Source: Cephalotrichum gorgonifer
Lineage: Eukaryota; Ascomycota; Sordariomycetes; Microascales; Microascaceae
Assembly: GCA_900312665.1 (NCBI GenBank)
Contig: ONZQ02000004.1
Location: 1,704,693 to 1,768,692 of the forward strand
Length of the DNA: 64,000 nt
Direction of reading: 5' to 3'
Positions within the stretch are counted from its first letter, which is position 1. Each line of letters begins with the position of its first letter. Below are positions 46,709 through 57,504 of the stretch, piece after piece. The translations under genes were made by a program, and so were the position numbers. The notes beneath the pieces are model-generated. The model saw only the letters and a program-made list of their open reading frames with translations, made no database searches and had not been told where the DNA came from.

Positions 46709-47587
46709 TCATAATATCAACAGCAGGACGAGCAGGATTATCAGCGCCAGTATCAGCACCCCGATGCAGCAGCTGCTCAGCGTGTCCTCGTTGCTCCGGA
46801 CTATGTACCCCAGCTTCTTCACGCCGGTCTGCAGCCTGCCGCCGACCCTGTCGGCCATCTCGTCCACGACGTTGAGCATGCCGTCCTGCTCCTCCAGCTC
46901 CCTCCCCATGTCGTCCGCCTGCCGGCGCAGGTTCCCGACCGTCTGCAGCACGCCGTCCAGGTGGCCGTCCTGCTCGCGGAGCATCTGCTCCTGCTGCCTG
47001 TGCTCGAACTCGGCGTAGTGGTCCTCGCCGCCGCCGCCGTCATCGAGCGCGAAGGAGCTGGGGTCCGGGAGGTCCTCGGGGCCGCCCTTCCCCCTACTAG
47101 CGCCCGCCGCGCCGCCGCCGCCGCCGCCGGCGGGCTTCGCCAGCTCCTCCCGCATGTCGTCGATCTCGCCCCTCACCTCCTCCACGGCCCGCTTCCGCCG
47201 CCGTATCTCTCCGTCGTCGAGCCCGAAGTGGTTGGGCTCCGACTCCGCGGCCGACACGGCGCCCGAGAGGTCCGCGACGTCCTCGGCGAGGGACTCGAGC
47301 GCCGCCTCCAGGTCGATGAGGGCGGACTTCAGCTCGGGGGTGGTCGAGTGGCCGCGGTCGGTGGTTAGGGAGCGGATGCGGAGGTACGAGGTGAAGAGTT
47401 GGCGTGTGGATGTGAGCTGGGATTGGACATCTCTGTTGGAAGGACGGGGGGTGGGTTAGTCTCCGTTGCTTCCTAGTACCCGGCGGTGCTGGGGATTGTA
47501 ACAGGACGTGGGACGGGATGGGAGGAGGGTCTGTTCGTACCGTTGTACCTGGAGGAACGGATCCTCCTCGTTCGTTGAAGACATCAT
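46709..47587 (-). CDS. TLG1: t-SNARE Tlg1 / syntaxin-6 homolog
   Basis: Two minus-strand exons, 47587-47541 and 47432-46709, join in phase to give 256 residues (two adjacent ATGs open the gene; the second at 47584 is an alternative). Tlg1 is a Qc-SNARE for fusion of endosome-derived vesicles at the trans-Golgi. The N-terminus (DPFLQVQRDVQSQL, helices to about residue 100) fits the syntaxin-6 N-terminal three-helix domain. A poly-Gly/Ala linker comes from a GC-rich CCG-repeat tract near 47108. The SNARE motif includes REQDGHLDGVLQTVGNLRRQADDMGRELEEQDGML, and the C-terminal anchor is CCIGVLILALIILLVLLLIL. It diverges from the methyltransferase gene at 48365. Confidence 0.92.
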
Positions 47588-48364
47588 TCTGATATATCGG
47601 AGCGACGATGCTCTCTAGCACCTGGCGAACTCGGTGCGAGGGGAGCCGCGTGTTTTGCAACGGGTAATAGCGAGAGAATGAGATGCGAAAGGAGCGTCTT
47701 TGTCCTCGAGGGTGTTTTAGGCACTCGCGTTAAAACGACCAGCCCGTGGTGATGACGAGTGTCGTAATGGTTCCGGAGCTTCCCCGGGGATAGCCAGCCA
47801 GCGCCACATGTCAGGAACCGACAGACGGGACCCCCTGTCGGCAAAATATCGGGAATTTGGCTTCGGACAGGGAACAACTCGTTCTCTTACAGCAGGGCCG
47901 CTGAGGGTATGTTAATCCTGCTAGTTCACCTTTCTCTTTCTTTTTCGTGTATAAGTATACATACTGAGTTGGGATCGCAAACACTGTAGGATCTCCTACA
48001 TCTTAAACCTATTAGCCTCATACCATTACTTGTGCTACTTACTCTTGAGCACACTGGACCCTTCCCCTTCCCCTGAACTGTCCCAGCTTTATATAAGCCG
48101 TGCCCCACTTTCCTATTTTCTGCCCCACCACCCCACCATTCGTCGTCGTCGTGAAAACCATGTCGGGGACGGCGCTCCTCCCAGGCTGTTAAAACACTCT
48201 CACTTGACAAGGATTGTCTGAAATTTATGCCAGCGTGGTAGCATTCCTTGTACAGAACCCGGGCACGAAAAAAAAAGGTGCGGCCAGTGTAACGGACTTG
48301 GGCCTCCCCCCTCACAGGAACACAGAAGACACACCCGGCGTACCATGGCCAGGATAGTCCCATT
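47588..48364. other. Shared divergent promoter region, TLG1 / METTL25-like gene
   Basis: This 777-bp region lies between two start codons on opposite strands. It contains a TATA-like element on the plus strand at 48088-48097 and a CGTCGTCGTCG tract near 48140. Confidence 0.5.
48088..48097 (+). promoter_or_regulatory. TATA-like element upstream of the METTL25-like gene
   Basis: TTTATATAAG lies about 268 nt before the ATG at 48365 and is the best core-promoter candidate on that side. Confidence 0.4.
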
Positions 48365-50173
48365 ATGACACCAGAAAAGCTACTCCCCCACTCGGAAGAG
48401 TTTGGCTCTCCGGACGAGTATATATCCGCTCTGCTCCAGTTCGCCTCAACCTCCCGCCTGTTGCACACTCTCTGCGGCGGCGTCCACATCCTAGACTTTT
48501 TCACCTCTTCGCCTAGCATCTTCGAGACCCTCCTGCCCCCGGAATGGCAGGAGTTCCTAGTGCGGTGCGGCTCCACGGAGCTAATGGACCTTTTCGCGAG
48601 AGACGACCTCGACGGCGACCTCACTAGGTCAGGTCACAAACCGCCGGAGAGCCTAGTGGAGTACATCAAGACCATAAGGAAGCTGTCGCTGGTCCGCTCG
48701 TTCACCCCCAAGAAGCAGAAGCTGCCAGTGATCCCGAGGAATGTGGCCGTGGGCATGAACCCGAAGAAGGTGCACGAGGTGACCAACTTTGCCGACTACA
48801 TCGACAGGCTGGTCGACGGCATCTCGCGTGAGGACGCGAGGCCCACCCACCTCGTCGACTTCGGCAGCGGGCAGAACTACCTCGGCAGGGCTCTGTCCTG
48901 TCCGCCGTACAACTACCAGGTCGTCGCGGTCGAGGGTCGAGAGATCAACATCACCGGCGCCAAGACGCTCGACATAAGGGCCAAGGTCGTGAAGAAACCA
49001 AAGATTATCAGGAACAAGAAGCTCTACACGCAGCTAAAGGACAGCCAGACGCCTGAGGAAAATTTGTCCGAGAAGGCGCGGAGGAGGATGGCCAAGCAGC
49101 CTGAGCTCCCGCCGGCGGCCGAACATGGCGATCTTCGCACACCGAAAGAGGTGGCTGCCGAAGCGGTGCACAAATACGAGGAGGGAATGGGTTACACGCA
49201 GTACGTGCAGGGGAAGCTCGATAGCGGGAACCTTTCGCACGTCATTCCTAAGATCGATGGCTTGGACCTTTTGGGCGGAGACCCGCAGAAAGATGCAGAG
49301 AGGGAGGAGAAAAGGCGGCAGCAAAGACTGATGGCCGTCTCAATCCACTCGTGCGGCAACCTGTCCCACTTCGGAATTCGGTCCCTAGTCCTCAATCCGT
49401 CGATCCGCGCGGTGGCCATAGTAGGTTGCTGCTACAACCATCTCACCGAGAGGCTCGGCCCGCCAACTGCAAACTCGCCCGAATGGCGACCCAGCCCGGA
49501 ATCGCTAAACGCGCGGATTGCTAGGGAGTCCTCTAGGTGTGATCCGGAAGGCTTCCCGATGAGCAGGAGACTCGAGGAGCACTCCGGGGGCATTCGCTTG
49601 AATGTCACGGCGCGAATGCTCGCCTGCCAGTCCTTCGCGAACTGGACCGACGAAGAGAGCGAAGGCTTCTTCAAGAAGCACTATCTGCGAGCCTCCCTGC
49701 AAAAGATCTTCCTCGACCGCGGGGTCGTTACTAAGATCCCTCGTAGCCCCGGCATCACCACCTCTGATGGGACCGAGGACTCGTTCGATATGAGCACCAA
49801 CCCCGTCATACTCGGTTCTCTACCCAAACAGGCGTGTAACTCGCTCAAGGAGTACGTGAGGGCTGCTGTTCACAAGTTGACGACGAACCCTGCCTGCAAG
49901 GAATATGCTACCGTCGTCAAAAACAAGATGGCAGGAGTGACGGATGAGGAGTTGGAACGCTACGAGGAATCCCTGGAACCGCGGCGAAAGGAAATCTCAG
50001 CCATGTGGAGTCTAATTGCGTTCAGCGCCAGCGTAGTCGAGTCCTTGATCGTGGTAGACCGCTGGCTGTTCCTCAGAGAACATGCGGATATCGTCAAGCA
50101 CTGCTGGGTAGAACCGGTGTTTGACTATAAGCTGTCGCCGCGGAACCTGGTTGTCGTAGGCATCAAAAGATAG
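48365..50173 (+). CDS. METTL25/RRNAD1-type methyltransferase-domain protein, 602 aa
   Basis: A single exon. The domain order fits the METTL25/METTL25B (RRNAD1) family. An N-terminal helical part contains TLLPPEWQEFL. A SAM-binding motif I, HLVDFGSGQNYLGRAL, is at about 162-177. A charged insert (about 205-320) follows. Then come SIHSCGNLSHFGIRSL (about 326-341) and VGCCYNHLTER (about 353-363), hallmark motifs of this family. The C-terminal LRASLQKIFLD and SVVESLIVVDRWLFLREH follow. Family members are predicted methyltransferases with a mostly undefined substrate in fungi. Motif I is intact, so catalytic activity is plausible. Two in-frame upstream features were not found, so the first ATG at 48365 is taken as start. 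Confidence 0.88.
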   Translation: MTPEKLLPHSEEFGSPDEYISALLQFASTSRLLHTLCGGVHILDFFTSSPSIFETLLPPEWQEFLVRCGSTELMDLFARDDLDGDLTRSGHKPPESLVEYIKTIRKLSLVRSFTPKKQKLPVIPRNVAVGMNPKKVHEVTNFADYIDRLVDGISREDARPTHLVDFGSGQNYLGRALSCPPYNYQVVAVEGREINITGAKTLDIRAKVVKKPKIIRNKKLYTQLKDSQTPEENLSEKARRRMAKQPELPPAAEHGDLRTPKEVAAEAVHKYEEGMGYTQYVQGKLDSGNLSHVIPKIDGLDLLGGDPQKDAEREEKRRQQRLMAVSIHSCGNLSHFGIRSLVLNPSIRAVAIVGCCYNHLTERLGPPTANSPEWRPSPESLNARIARESSRCDPEGFPMSRRLEEHSGGIRLNVTARMLACQSFANWTDEESEGFFKKHYLRASLQKIFLDRGVVTKIPRSPGITTSDGTEDSFDMSTNPVILGSLPKQACNSLKEYVRAAVHKLTTNPACKEYATVVKNKMAGVTDEELERYEESLEPRRKEISAMWSLIAFSASVVESLIVVDRWLFLREHADIVKHCWVEPVFDYKLSPRNLVVVGIKR

Positions 50174-53100
50174 CAACACATTCGGCCCTTGAGAGGTACT
50201 TCGTCATGATTGACTGTAGAAGGCACATAAAGATGCCGACGCCTTCGGGATTCGGGATGTGAAAATGGGAGCTTCCTTGTTTCGCTTGCCTCGGAGTTTT
50301 AAGGTTGAGTCAGATGGAGGAGACGACACCAATGGATAACGACCCAGGTATCATCCCGACCATTTTACTCGTCCAAATATGTCTGGTACTAGGACGAAGT
50401 GGTTTGGTACCTTCTTTCAAAAACACCATATTTTTTTTATTTGGATTAGCCGCCGCATGCAACTGCCTCTCTGAGTGACAATCTGTGGGGGTATCGGTTG
50501 ATCAGGTACCTGGTATGCTCTGCCCGCCGCTGGGCCGAAATCCGGAGATAGGGTTCCCGGCTAGGATCGGCAGGTCAAAACCTGCGATATCTTGACTAAA
50601 TCGTGACAACGTCGTTCCGAGATAAGGAAGGGGTCGTCCCAGATCCACTGAGTCATCGCCATAGAGCCCGTCGCATAAGGACAAGTGGCTGGCGCTCGCC
50701 CAGACAACGCGGTTAGAAGGACTGATAGCGGCCTGCTTTGAATTTTATCTTGGGTTGCATTTTTCGAGGACGACCTGTGCGAGTAGTAGGAGATGCATCG
50801 GCATGTGTCGGCAGAAATGGCAGGCAGGGTTCGTGTTCGACAGCCGCCAAGCTCCCGCCGATTCTCCTCGCCGTCCGGAGGGGGCTAGAAAAAAGAACGA
50901 TGGGAAGAAAAAAAATTGGACTGTATCGTATCTGTACTCCGCAGTCCCTTAGCTGCTCGTACTCATAGCTCCGGCCATAATCTACAAGTATCAGGGTCCC
51001 CGCAGGACGCTAATACAAGTAGCACAGACAGACACAGGGACAGCGTGAGTCCAAGAACGGCGGTGGATACCCCCAGCAGAGTGTCGGTCGGCTTGGCGAA
51101 TCTTGGCAGTCCGCCAGACCCCCGAATGCATTTCCTAATGAGGCAATTAACTCGTGGCCTGTCATGGTGAGGTGATAGGAGAAGGGTGTGTCGTGCATGG
51201 TGAAGCTAGCGGTGTAGTGTTATTAAGAGGTTGGCTCAGTGACATCATCGTTTTTTTTTTCTCCGACTAAGGGGCTTCGGATGGAGCTTCGTTGAATTCG
51301 GGTAAACGCAGAAAATGGAGGACAGGTCCGTCCGCCTCATGACACAATTACGGGCTTTGAGTGCCGGTATCGGTGAAGGAGGACCTCGATCGTGGGACAA
51401 TTATGATGGGTCTCTCGTACGCCTGTGGAGCTGGGTTCGTGAGATGGCTAACCCACGACCCGATGACCGCTCGACTTCCATATTACGAGTATGTGAGTAC
51501 TAGGGCTTGTACTCGTACTTGTAGTACTCGTGGATCGGAGCATCCGTATGACATATGGACTAGTGGTGGCACCTTCCTCCTGGCTTCCCCTCCCCACGTC
51601 ATTGGTGTTCCTCGGCGCACCCTTGTGCACCTTCCCCGCCTTTTTGTGCACACCACTCGTGGTTCCAAGCATGCAGGTTTCGGGAATACGTGCTTCGTAC
51701 ATTTCCGAGAGGAACAAGGCACCAACCGTTCCCAGACTTGGGCCCGTCCTGGGTTTGTTGGGCAGTGCGGGTAGAGGCAATTGACCCCGGGTTCGTTCTT
51801 GCTCTCTGTGAAGCTCGTCAACTCTTATACTCCTGTGGTCAGTCTGCTCATTCGAGCAGAACTCTTGCGCACCAGGGGCTGGTTCTAGGTGGAGTAAAAG
51901 CGCGGAGAGGGGAAAGGGTTGGCCAGGGGAAACAGGATCTCCTCAAGCTCGGATCATGATCGCGCTTGCCCTTTGCTGCTTCTACGAGTAGGTTGGGTCC
52001 AACGCTCTGCATGAGTACGAGTAGTAAATACTCCTCGTACTTTCTCCCCACAAAAACCTGAGCACGGGAGCGTCTTCGCATATTGTGTACCCCCACTCTC
52101 GAAAGGGGTGGACGAGTAAGCTCTGGGCGGACACTACTATTTGAGTACTCCTACATGAGGTACCCCCCCCAACCCCCACATCAACTCAATGATCCGAATT
52201 GTGCCCCTCTTCCACACACCTCAACGGGCCTACCACCGTGGATGGTGCAACTCCAAAGTTCAAGACGTGACACCCAAAGGCGCAGAACCAAAATTGGGGG
52301 CGTTGTTTCGCATGTATCTCCAACCTGCATACATGTAGCCGTCCACCTGGCCTGTCTGACTGGCCCCCAATCCCACCTTTGCTCCCGGTAACTTCGACCA
52401 CCCCCGTTGGAAGCTGCAAGAGGCTGTCTTGAGCACTGCCCACGCGCACATACACACACACTCTCACTCTCTCACTCTCACACACTCACACGAGTCAATG
52501 CGCCGCCAGCTCGTCCCGGTGCGCCACCGGGTAACGCGCTCGTAGTCATACTTGTACTTGTAACTTTGGTACTCGTAGCGGGTGTCTTTTTGTCCTTTTT
52601 AGGTTATCTCGGCGACGCTACCCACTGATAAGATGGCGTGCGGCTTTCGTGTTTTGGTGGAAACAAGTATTAGCTATTAACTCGTATCATCCATTAGCTG
52701 TCCTCCTCGTTCTGATTAAACGCCTACTCCCCACTTCACCCACCCGGTATCATCCCTAGCTTCATTCTCTACATCCTCTCACCCCGCTCTCGTCCTCACA
52801 TCCCTTCCACCCTCTCCGGCTTTATCATCTTTCCTTCTATTATCCCTTCCACCTGAGACACCCATATGAGGCAGTGGTGACCTATTCGATCTCACCTTTC
52901 CTTCCTTGGCATAGCTTCGCCTTCAACCTCGGTCTGACACTCCCTCTCGCCCGACGTCAGTTCTTGGCTGACTAGCCCGCGCACTCACTCCCTTCATTTT
53001 CGAGTGCGGTTACGGCTACACCTGTCTCTCTCCCTATCCCTCTCTGCGTCTGGACGGATTTGCCTGTCCATTGCACGGTATAGTCCCCCTTTTTTTTTTG

Positions 53101-53245
53101 GTCCGCCCCTACTTTGAGGGCAGAGTCCGTGCATCCGCGCCGCATCGCGTATGTCTAGTGGATCTCTTATACGACCCTACCGCGGTTCGAGACACAACCT
53201 GAGCAAAGGCGTAATACGCCTCTCCTAATCTCCGCCCATTCTACC
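50174..53245. other. Gene-poor intergenic region with dispersed word and microsatellite
   Basis: About 3 kb separate the methyltransferase from the CASTOR-like gene. It contains long copies of the TACGAG/TACTTG word at 51484-51530, 52011-52040 and 52540-52579, and a CA/CT microsatellite at 52450-52494. The last 600 bases are CT-rich leader. No ORF is convincing. Confidence 0.6.
52450..52494. repeat. CA/CT simple repeat
   Basis: An interrupted ACACAC / CTCTCACTCT tract of about 45 bp. It is intergenic. Confidence 0.85.
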
Positions 53246-54641
53246 ATGAATGCTCAGATATCCTTCCTGGTATGTCGAGTCCAAAATGGACCGTGATGAC
53301 CCCTTATGGAGGGGTACATGCTGCACACTACCTTGGCGTTTTACCTACCCACTCTGCTTGTCCCTGCAACATGGTCCATTACGTGGAATGCGCCAGAGGT
53401 CCTGGATGCGCAGGAGGCGGAGAAGTGCTGCCCGATATAAGGGACCTTGTCTCTCTCAGCAGTCCTCGTCTCGACCTTCCAATGTAGGTAGAGCTCACCG
53501 CTAACGAACGTTGTGTCTTCAGGAAGGGACCTTCTCCCTAATACATATCCCGCGTAACCTCTACGTATCGGCCCTGCAGCCTATAATACGAGTCCTCTTG
53601 CCCCAGACGCAGAGTTTAGAGGATGCAACGGCACCCCTGAGCCGCGAACAGCACGGACTTACGGAGGAGGGCCAGCATGGATTCCTCAACGTCAGCGTGA
53701 ATCCTCTCGAGTGCAGTGTTGTTTGTCACAAGTCATGGGCGGAAAATGTGTTTCGACCAGTCATCAACGCGTTACCCAAAGAGGCTTCTAAAGCCATATC
53801 CATCTCGTCCGACGAATATCTCGTCATATCCGTAATAAACGCCGGCATGGAAGCTGCCAGCCGGGTGATGGAGCTGACATCTCCGCTCGCCCTGGCCGGC
53901 ATCTCTGTCTTCTTCATAACGACGTACTACTCCGACTTCATCCTCGTGCCAAGCAAGGCACAGGAGCCCGTCACCCAAGCCCTACTGGCGCGCGGCTTCC
54001 AACTCGCCGATAACGGCCCCGACTACCGATCCAAAGGCCCCGCAAAGGGCTCGCCGCCTTCCACCCCCCCTCCTTCGACGGTAGCGGAGCTGCAGAGCCG
54101 CACTTTCGACCTCCTACGGAAGCGAAACGTCACGCCCTACGTCGAAGATGGGCTCACACTGGTTCAGTGCTCCGGTCGGGAAACCGCCCACCTGACCCAC
54201 GACTTTGCCCAACAGATGACGCGACGGCCCTCCCAAGGGAACGGGAGGAACACCGAGGCGTGGTTAGAAAATGTAGACACGAAGCTCTACACGGCCATGG
54301 TGTCCGCCCTTGTATCACAGCCACGGTTCCTCTCGGTAACCTTGGCAAAGGATGACCCGCCCTCTCTACTCCTGGACAAATCCCTGCTGGATATCTTTGG
54401 GGATTCGCTGGTGGGCGACACCGAGGGCGAGCTGGTTCCGATATTCCTGGACCTCTCTAGCCTCCCATTTGAGGCCAGCGGCATCGTCTGTGGCATAGCC
54501 GGCCAGCTCGTGGCGGACATGAAGGAGAGCTCCGGCCTGTCGTATCTGTCCACCGCCCGAGCGGGGGCCGTGATTCTTCCGAGCGAGCAGGCGGAGCAGG
54601 CGCTGGGTATATTGAGGCCAGTGCTGGATAAGCGAGATTAA
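53246..54641 (+). CDS. CASTOR-like ACT-domain protein (amino-acid sensor family)
   Basis: Two exons, 53246-53269 and 53523-54641, join in phase 0 to give 380 residues. Exon 1 encodes only MNAQISFL; with exon 2 it reads MNAQISFLEGTFSLIHIPRNLY, the typical opening of fungal CASTOR-type proteins. The ACT-like segments include SVNPLECSVVCHKSW, DEYLVISVINAGMEAASRVMELTSPLALAGISVFFITTYYSDFILVP and, near the C-terminus, FEASGIVCGIAGQLV with STARAGAVILPSEQAEQAL. In animals CASTOR1 binds arginine and regulates mTORC1 through GATOR2; the ligand of fungal members is not established. The 253-nt intron is long for this window and contains an open frame of 71 codons that starts at its donor, probably by chance. 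YIH1, also linked to amino-acid signalling, lies next door in the opposite direction. Confidence 0.8.
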
Positions 54642-55171
54642 CCCCGGGCGGCGCATTCCCCGCAATTGGGCCTTGGGGCTTTCCCTCCAACTGGGGTGTG
54701 AGACCCGTATTCGAAGTTGGATGTGCACAAAAAACTCGGTGTTGAGAGATGAAAGAGCTGCGGCATTGAGTCTGTACTATGTGGCATAAGGACAAAAAGA
54801 AGGGTGAAGGGGTCAAGATGTCAAGGGAAATAAGGGGCTGAGACGGGAGGCTGGATTAAAATGACGGAGGCAAGCGAGGATGTTACTGGAGTCTGGATTA
54901 GCGTTGGAATGCGGGCGTCCTAAATCCCATGGAAAAAATCGGTGCTGTCCGTATATCCCAGAACAGGCTAGATAGCGAGTATACCCAAGCCATGTTGTCT
55001 ACGGCGAGTCGATGCCGCCGATAAACCGAGCTCCCTGCCGGCCTTGCTGTTGTAAAGCGCATGATAACCCACAAGTCGCATCGCCGGACTAGTCCAGGCG
55101 ATAACAGAAGGCGTAGCGAGAAATGAAGCAGGGGAGAACCCGAATAAGTGCGGGAATCCTCCTCCTACGCC
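54642..55171. other. Convergent 3' intergenic region, CASTOR-like gene to YIH1
   Basis: Facing 3' UTRs; no gene or recognised repeat. Confidence 0.5.
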
Positions 55172-56008
55172 TCATGCCTTCCCCTTCTTCTTCTTCTCCT
55201 CCGCCTCCTTCACGAAACCGGCCCTCACAAGCCCGTCCCTGGCGGCGGAATTGATGAGCGCGAACCGCCTAGGCCCGAGCTTCAAGCCCCCGTACCACCT
55301 GCTCACTACGACCAGCACGTCCCAGACGTCCATGGCCTGCAGCAGGTGGAGTAGCCTCCCGCCCGCCGCCGTCTCCCCGTCGTCGTCGTAGTCCTGGAAC
55401 GACGCATCCGAGCTGGCGCCACGGATTCGCCAGGCGGAGATGTTGTGCGTCGCCTGCCTGATCCGCCTGTCGGAGGAGAGGAGGGCGGAGATGTAGGCGG
55501 GTACGAGCTGCGGGTCTGATACAGGAGCTATGTGGGCTATGAAGGTGGACTTGAGCTCCGTTATTGGCACGGAGAGGGTCCAGGGGATCTGTAGCTCCTC
55601 ACTCTCCTCCTCCTCCTCTCCTTCCAATTCTTCTTGCTGGTGGCTGTCCGAAGCATGAGGGGTGGTACCGAGGGGAGGAGAGTCTACTTGCGCGGAAAGA
55701 AGCGACGAGAGTTCCTCTATCGCGTCGTAGATACAGACCATGCCCGGCTGGAAGACCGTCCCAAGGGCCTGTTGGAAGAGAGCTAGCTCCGACGCCGCGA
55801 CGTGCCGTGAGGCCGACCCGACGCTGAAGGTAGAGTGGACCTCCGGCGGCGAGTCCGGGTAGGAGGCCGGGATTGAGAGGCGGAGGGAGGAGCGGTCGTC
55901 ACCCGGCAGGTGGAGGATGTAGGTGTCCGGGCTGTCTCCCTTCTCGATGGTCGAGGGCCCGTAGATGGAGTTTAGGGCCTCAATCTCATCCTCGAGCTCT
56001 GGAGACAT
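55172..56008 (-). CDS. YIH1: IMPACT/Yih1 homolog (RWD + UPF0029)
   Basis: A single exon of 278 residues starts at MSPELEDEIEALNSIY. The open frame continues to 56122, but the upstream Met would add an unconserved basic extension, so the internal start is preferred. The RWD domain (about 1-115) has the EIEALNSIYGP opening, YPDSPPEV and the helix IYDAIEELSSLL. The Impact (UPF0029) domain (about 160-265) shows AWRIRG, DDDGETAAGGRLLHLL and VVVSRWYGGLKLGPRRF. Yih1 competes with Gcn2 for Gcn1 and so restrains eIF2alpha phosphorylation during amino-acid shortage, and binds actin monomers. The acidic linker (EGEEEEESEE) between the domains is usual. The C-terminus is Lys-rich. Confidence 0.95.
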   Translation of the reverse strand: MSPELEDEIEALNSIYGPSTIEKGDSPDTYILHLPGDDRSSLRLSIPASYPDSPPEVHSTFSVGSASRHVAASELALFQQALGTVFQPGMVCIYDAIEELSSLLSAQVDSPPLGTTPHASDSHQQEELEGEEEEESEELQIPWTLSVPITELKSTFIAHIAPVSDPQLVPAYISALLSSDRRIRQATHNISAWRIRGASSDASFQDYDDDGETAAGGRLLHLLQAMDVWDVLVVVSRWYGGLKLGPRRFALINSAARDGLVRAGFVKEAEEKKKKGKA

Positions 56009-56710
56009 TGTGTGAGCGTTTCCTTGAGAACGAGAGACTGGCGGATTTTGCGGATTATGTTGGGGGAGGAGCGGTTTGCCAGTGAGAGGGGGCAGTTTGC
56101 GCTTGAAGTGACTTGGCCGCACCTATGATGGAATATCTCCAATCACTGAATGTGTCATTATTAGTTAGAGAGGTTTTCGTTGAAGTGCGAATGTATGGAC
56201 AACCAAAGTGTTCTACCGTGTGTAACTCTGCTCAAATTCTCTAACACTGTATGTTTAATCATAAACAACACATAATGATACAGTGCAGATAATTGACTTG
56301 GTAAGTCCGGGCCGGGTAGAGCCGCCTACTGTTACATAACCTGCGAACTGCCGAAGACTGGAGCTCACATCTTCATCTTGCGATGCAGCTTAATGCTAAT
56401 CGAGACCAACACCTCCCGCCCCCCCAATTCATCTCGGATGCCAGCTGAGATCTTCTTATCTGCAGTGTCTCCATTAGCCATAGGCTCCCTGACCCTGCCG
56501 CGTTCTTCTCGGTATAGTAGAAAACCGGTCCGTGGAGGCACAGGGAAAATCGGCTGTGCGGCAGCTCGTACTTGATAACAGTCCCTCTGGAGGGTTTCTC
56601 AAGTACCGGTTCGAATGAGACGGGTAAGTAGACCTATGGGTGATATGTCTCGACGGTCGTGAGAGGAACGCCAACGGTCGGTACCAGCGTGTACGATCGT
56701 AGTCCCCACA

Positions 56711-56952
56711 GTAGTAATTCGCTCCATTACATTCCGCTTCGGAGTCTAATCCTCATCTTGTCAGGACACCGGGCAGGAGCGGCCGGAGTCCTGTCATTGA
56801 TGCGATCGGAAGGAGCCCCCCGCCCCGAAGTAGTAATTCTCTCCATTACATCCTTCTTCAGAGTCTGATCTTACATGTGATCTTGTCACGATACCAGACA
56901 GGAGCGGCCGGGGGTCATGCCATAGATGTAATCGGAAGGAGCCCCCCACCCC
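56711..56952. repeat. Imperfect tandem duplication, unit about 120 bp
   Basis: Unit 1 (56711-56826) and unit 2 (56830-56952) both start GTAGTAATTC, both contain GGAGCGGCCG and both end GAAGGAGCCCCCC. They differ by many C/T and G/A transitions and by a short insertion in unit 2. That bias is compatible with repeat-induced point mutation, but the sample is small. Confidence 0.8.
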
Positions 56953-57010
56953 TTCTCATGTTCTCTCCATCCGTCGCCTCCTCGCCCACGCCCCTAACAT
57001 CTCTCCCCCC

Positions 57011-57260
57011 CGTCCCATTCTACTTCCCCTTCACTCATACCCTCTCCTTATATTGTCTCAATTCACTTTTCCCTTTGCATTGGCCAACCAGTGGACTCTA
57101 GATCATACCATCGTATCGAGCGTCTCTCTCCCCTGTCTCATTCTACTTCTCCTTCACTCGTACCCTCTTCTTATATCTTCTCTCTTCGCGTTTCCAATTG
57201 TATTGGCCAATTCTCTCTACCGTATCCAGTGAACTCCAGATCGTACCATCGTATCGAGCG
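57011..57260. repeat. Imperfect tandem duplication, unit about 115-125 bp, CT-rich
   Basis: Unit 1 (57011-57122) and unit 2 (57134-57260) share CATTCTACTT, CCTTCACTC, ATTGGCCAA and a final CATCGTATCGAGCG. Unit 2 has an extra CT-rich insertion. Both are unrelated in sequence to the pair just upstream. Confidence 0.8.
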
Positions 57261-57504
57261 CAAGTCCACTCCTAGTAAGATCGCAGAGGATTGCGCCCTG
57301 CTAAATATTGCCAAGAATCATCGGAGCACTACTACGGCATCGGTTTTACCGGCTCCATACTATCAGGGCCGTGCAAAACCTCTGTCTCTAGGTAATGTTT
57401 AATGACTACTCCAACTCTGTCTGGTAGATCTGTGCCTGACACAATAACAAGGTCCACCAGACCTAAATGACCCGCGTATACCTTCCCAATATGCGAGCAG
57501 GGAA

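Larger units (their letters stand above)
56009..57504. other. Repeat-rich intergenic region
   Basis: It begins with the promoter of YIH1 and then holds two separate imperfect tandem duplications (listed below). From 56930 to 57240 the DNA is strongly CT-rich. No gene is supported. Confidence 0.6.

Noticed and set aside
51233..53190. tRNA-like fragments (TGGCTCAGTG at 51233, GGTTCGAGAC near 53177)
   Set aside because: A-box-like and B-box-like strings are not paired at the right distance and no cloverleaf can be drawn.
56009..56122. 38-residue N-terminal extension of YIH1
   Set aside because: The RWD domain normally starts within a few residues of Met, and MSPELEDEIEAL fits this.
56605..56620. 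GGTTCGAATGA, resembling a tRNA T-loop
   Set aside because: No matching acceptor or anticodon stem around it.
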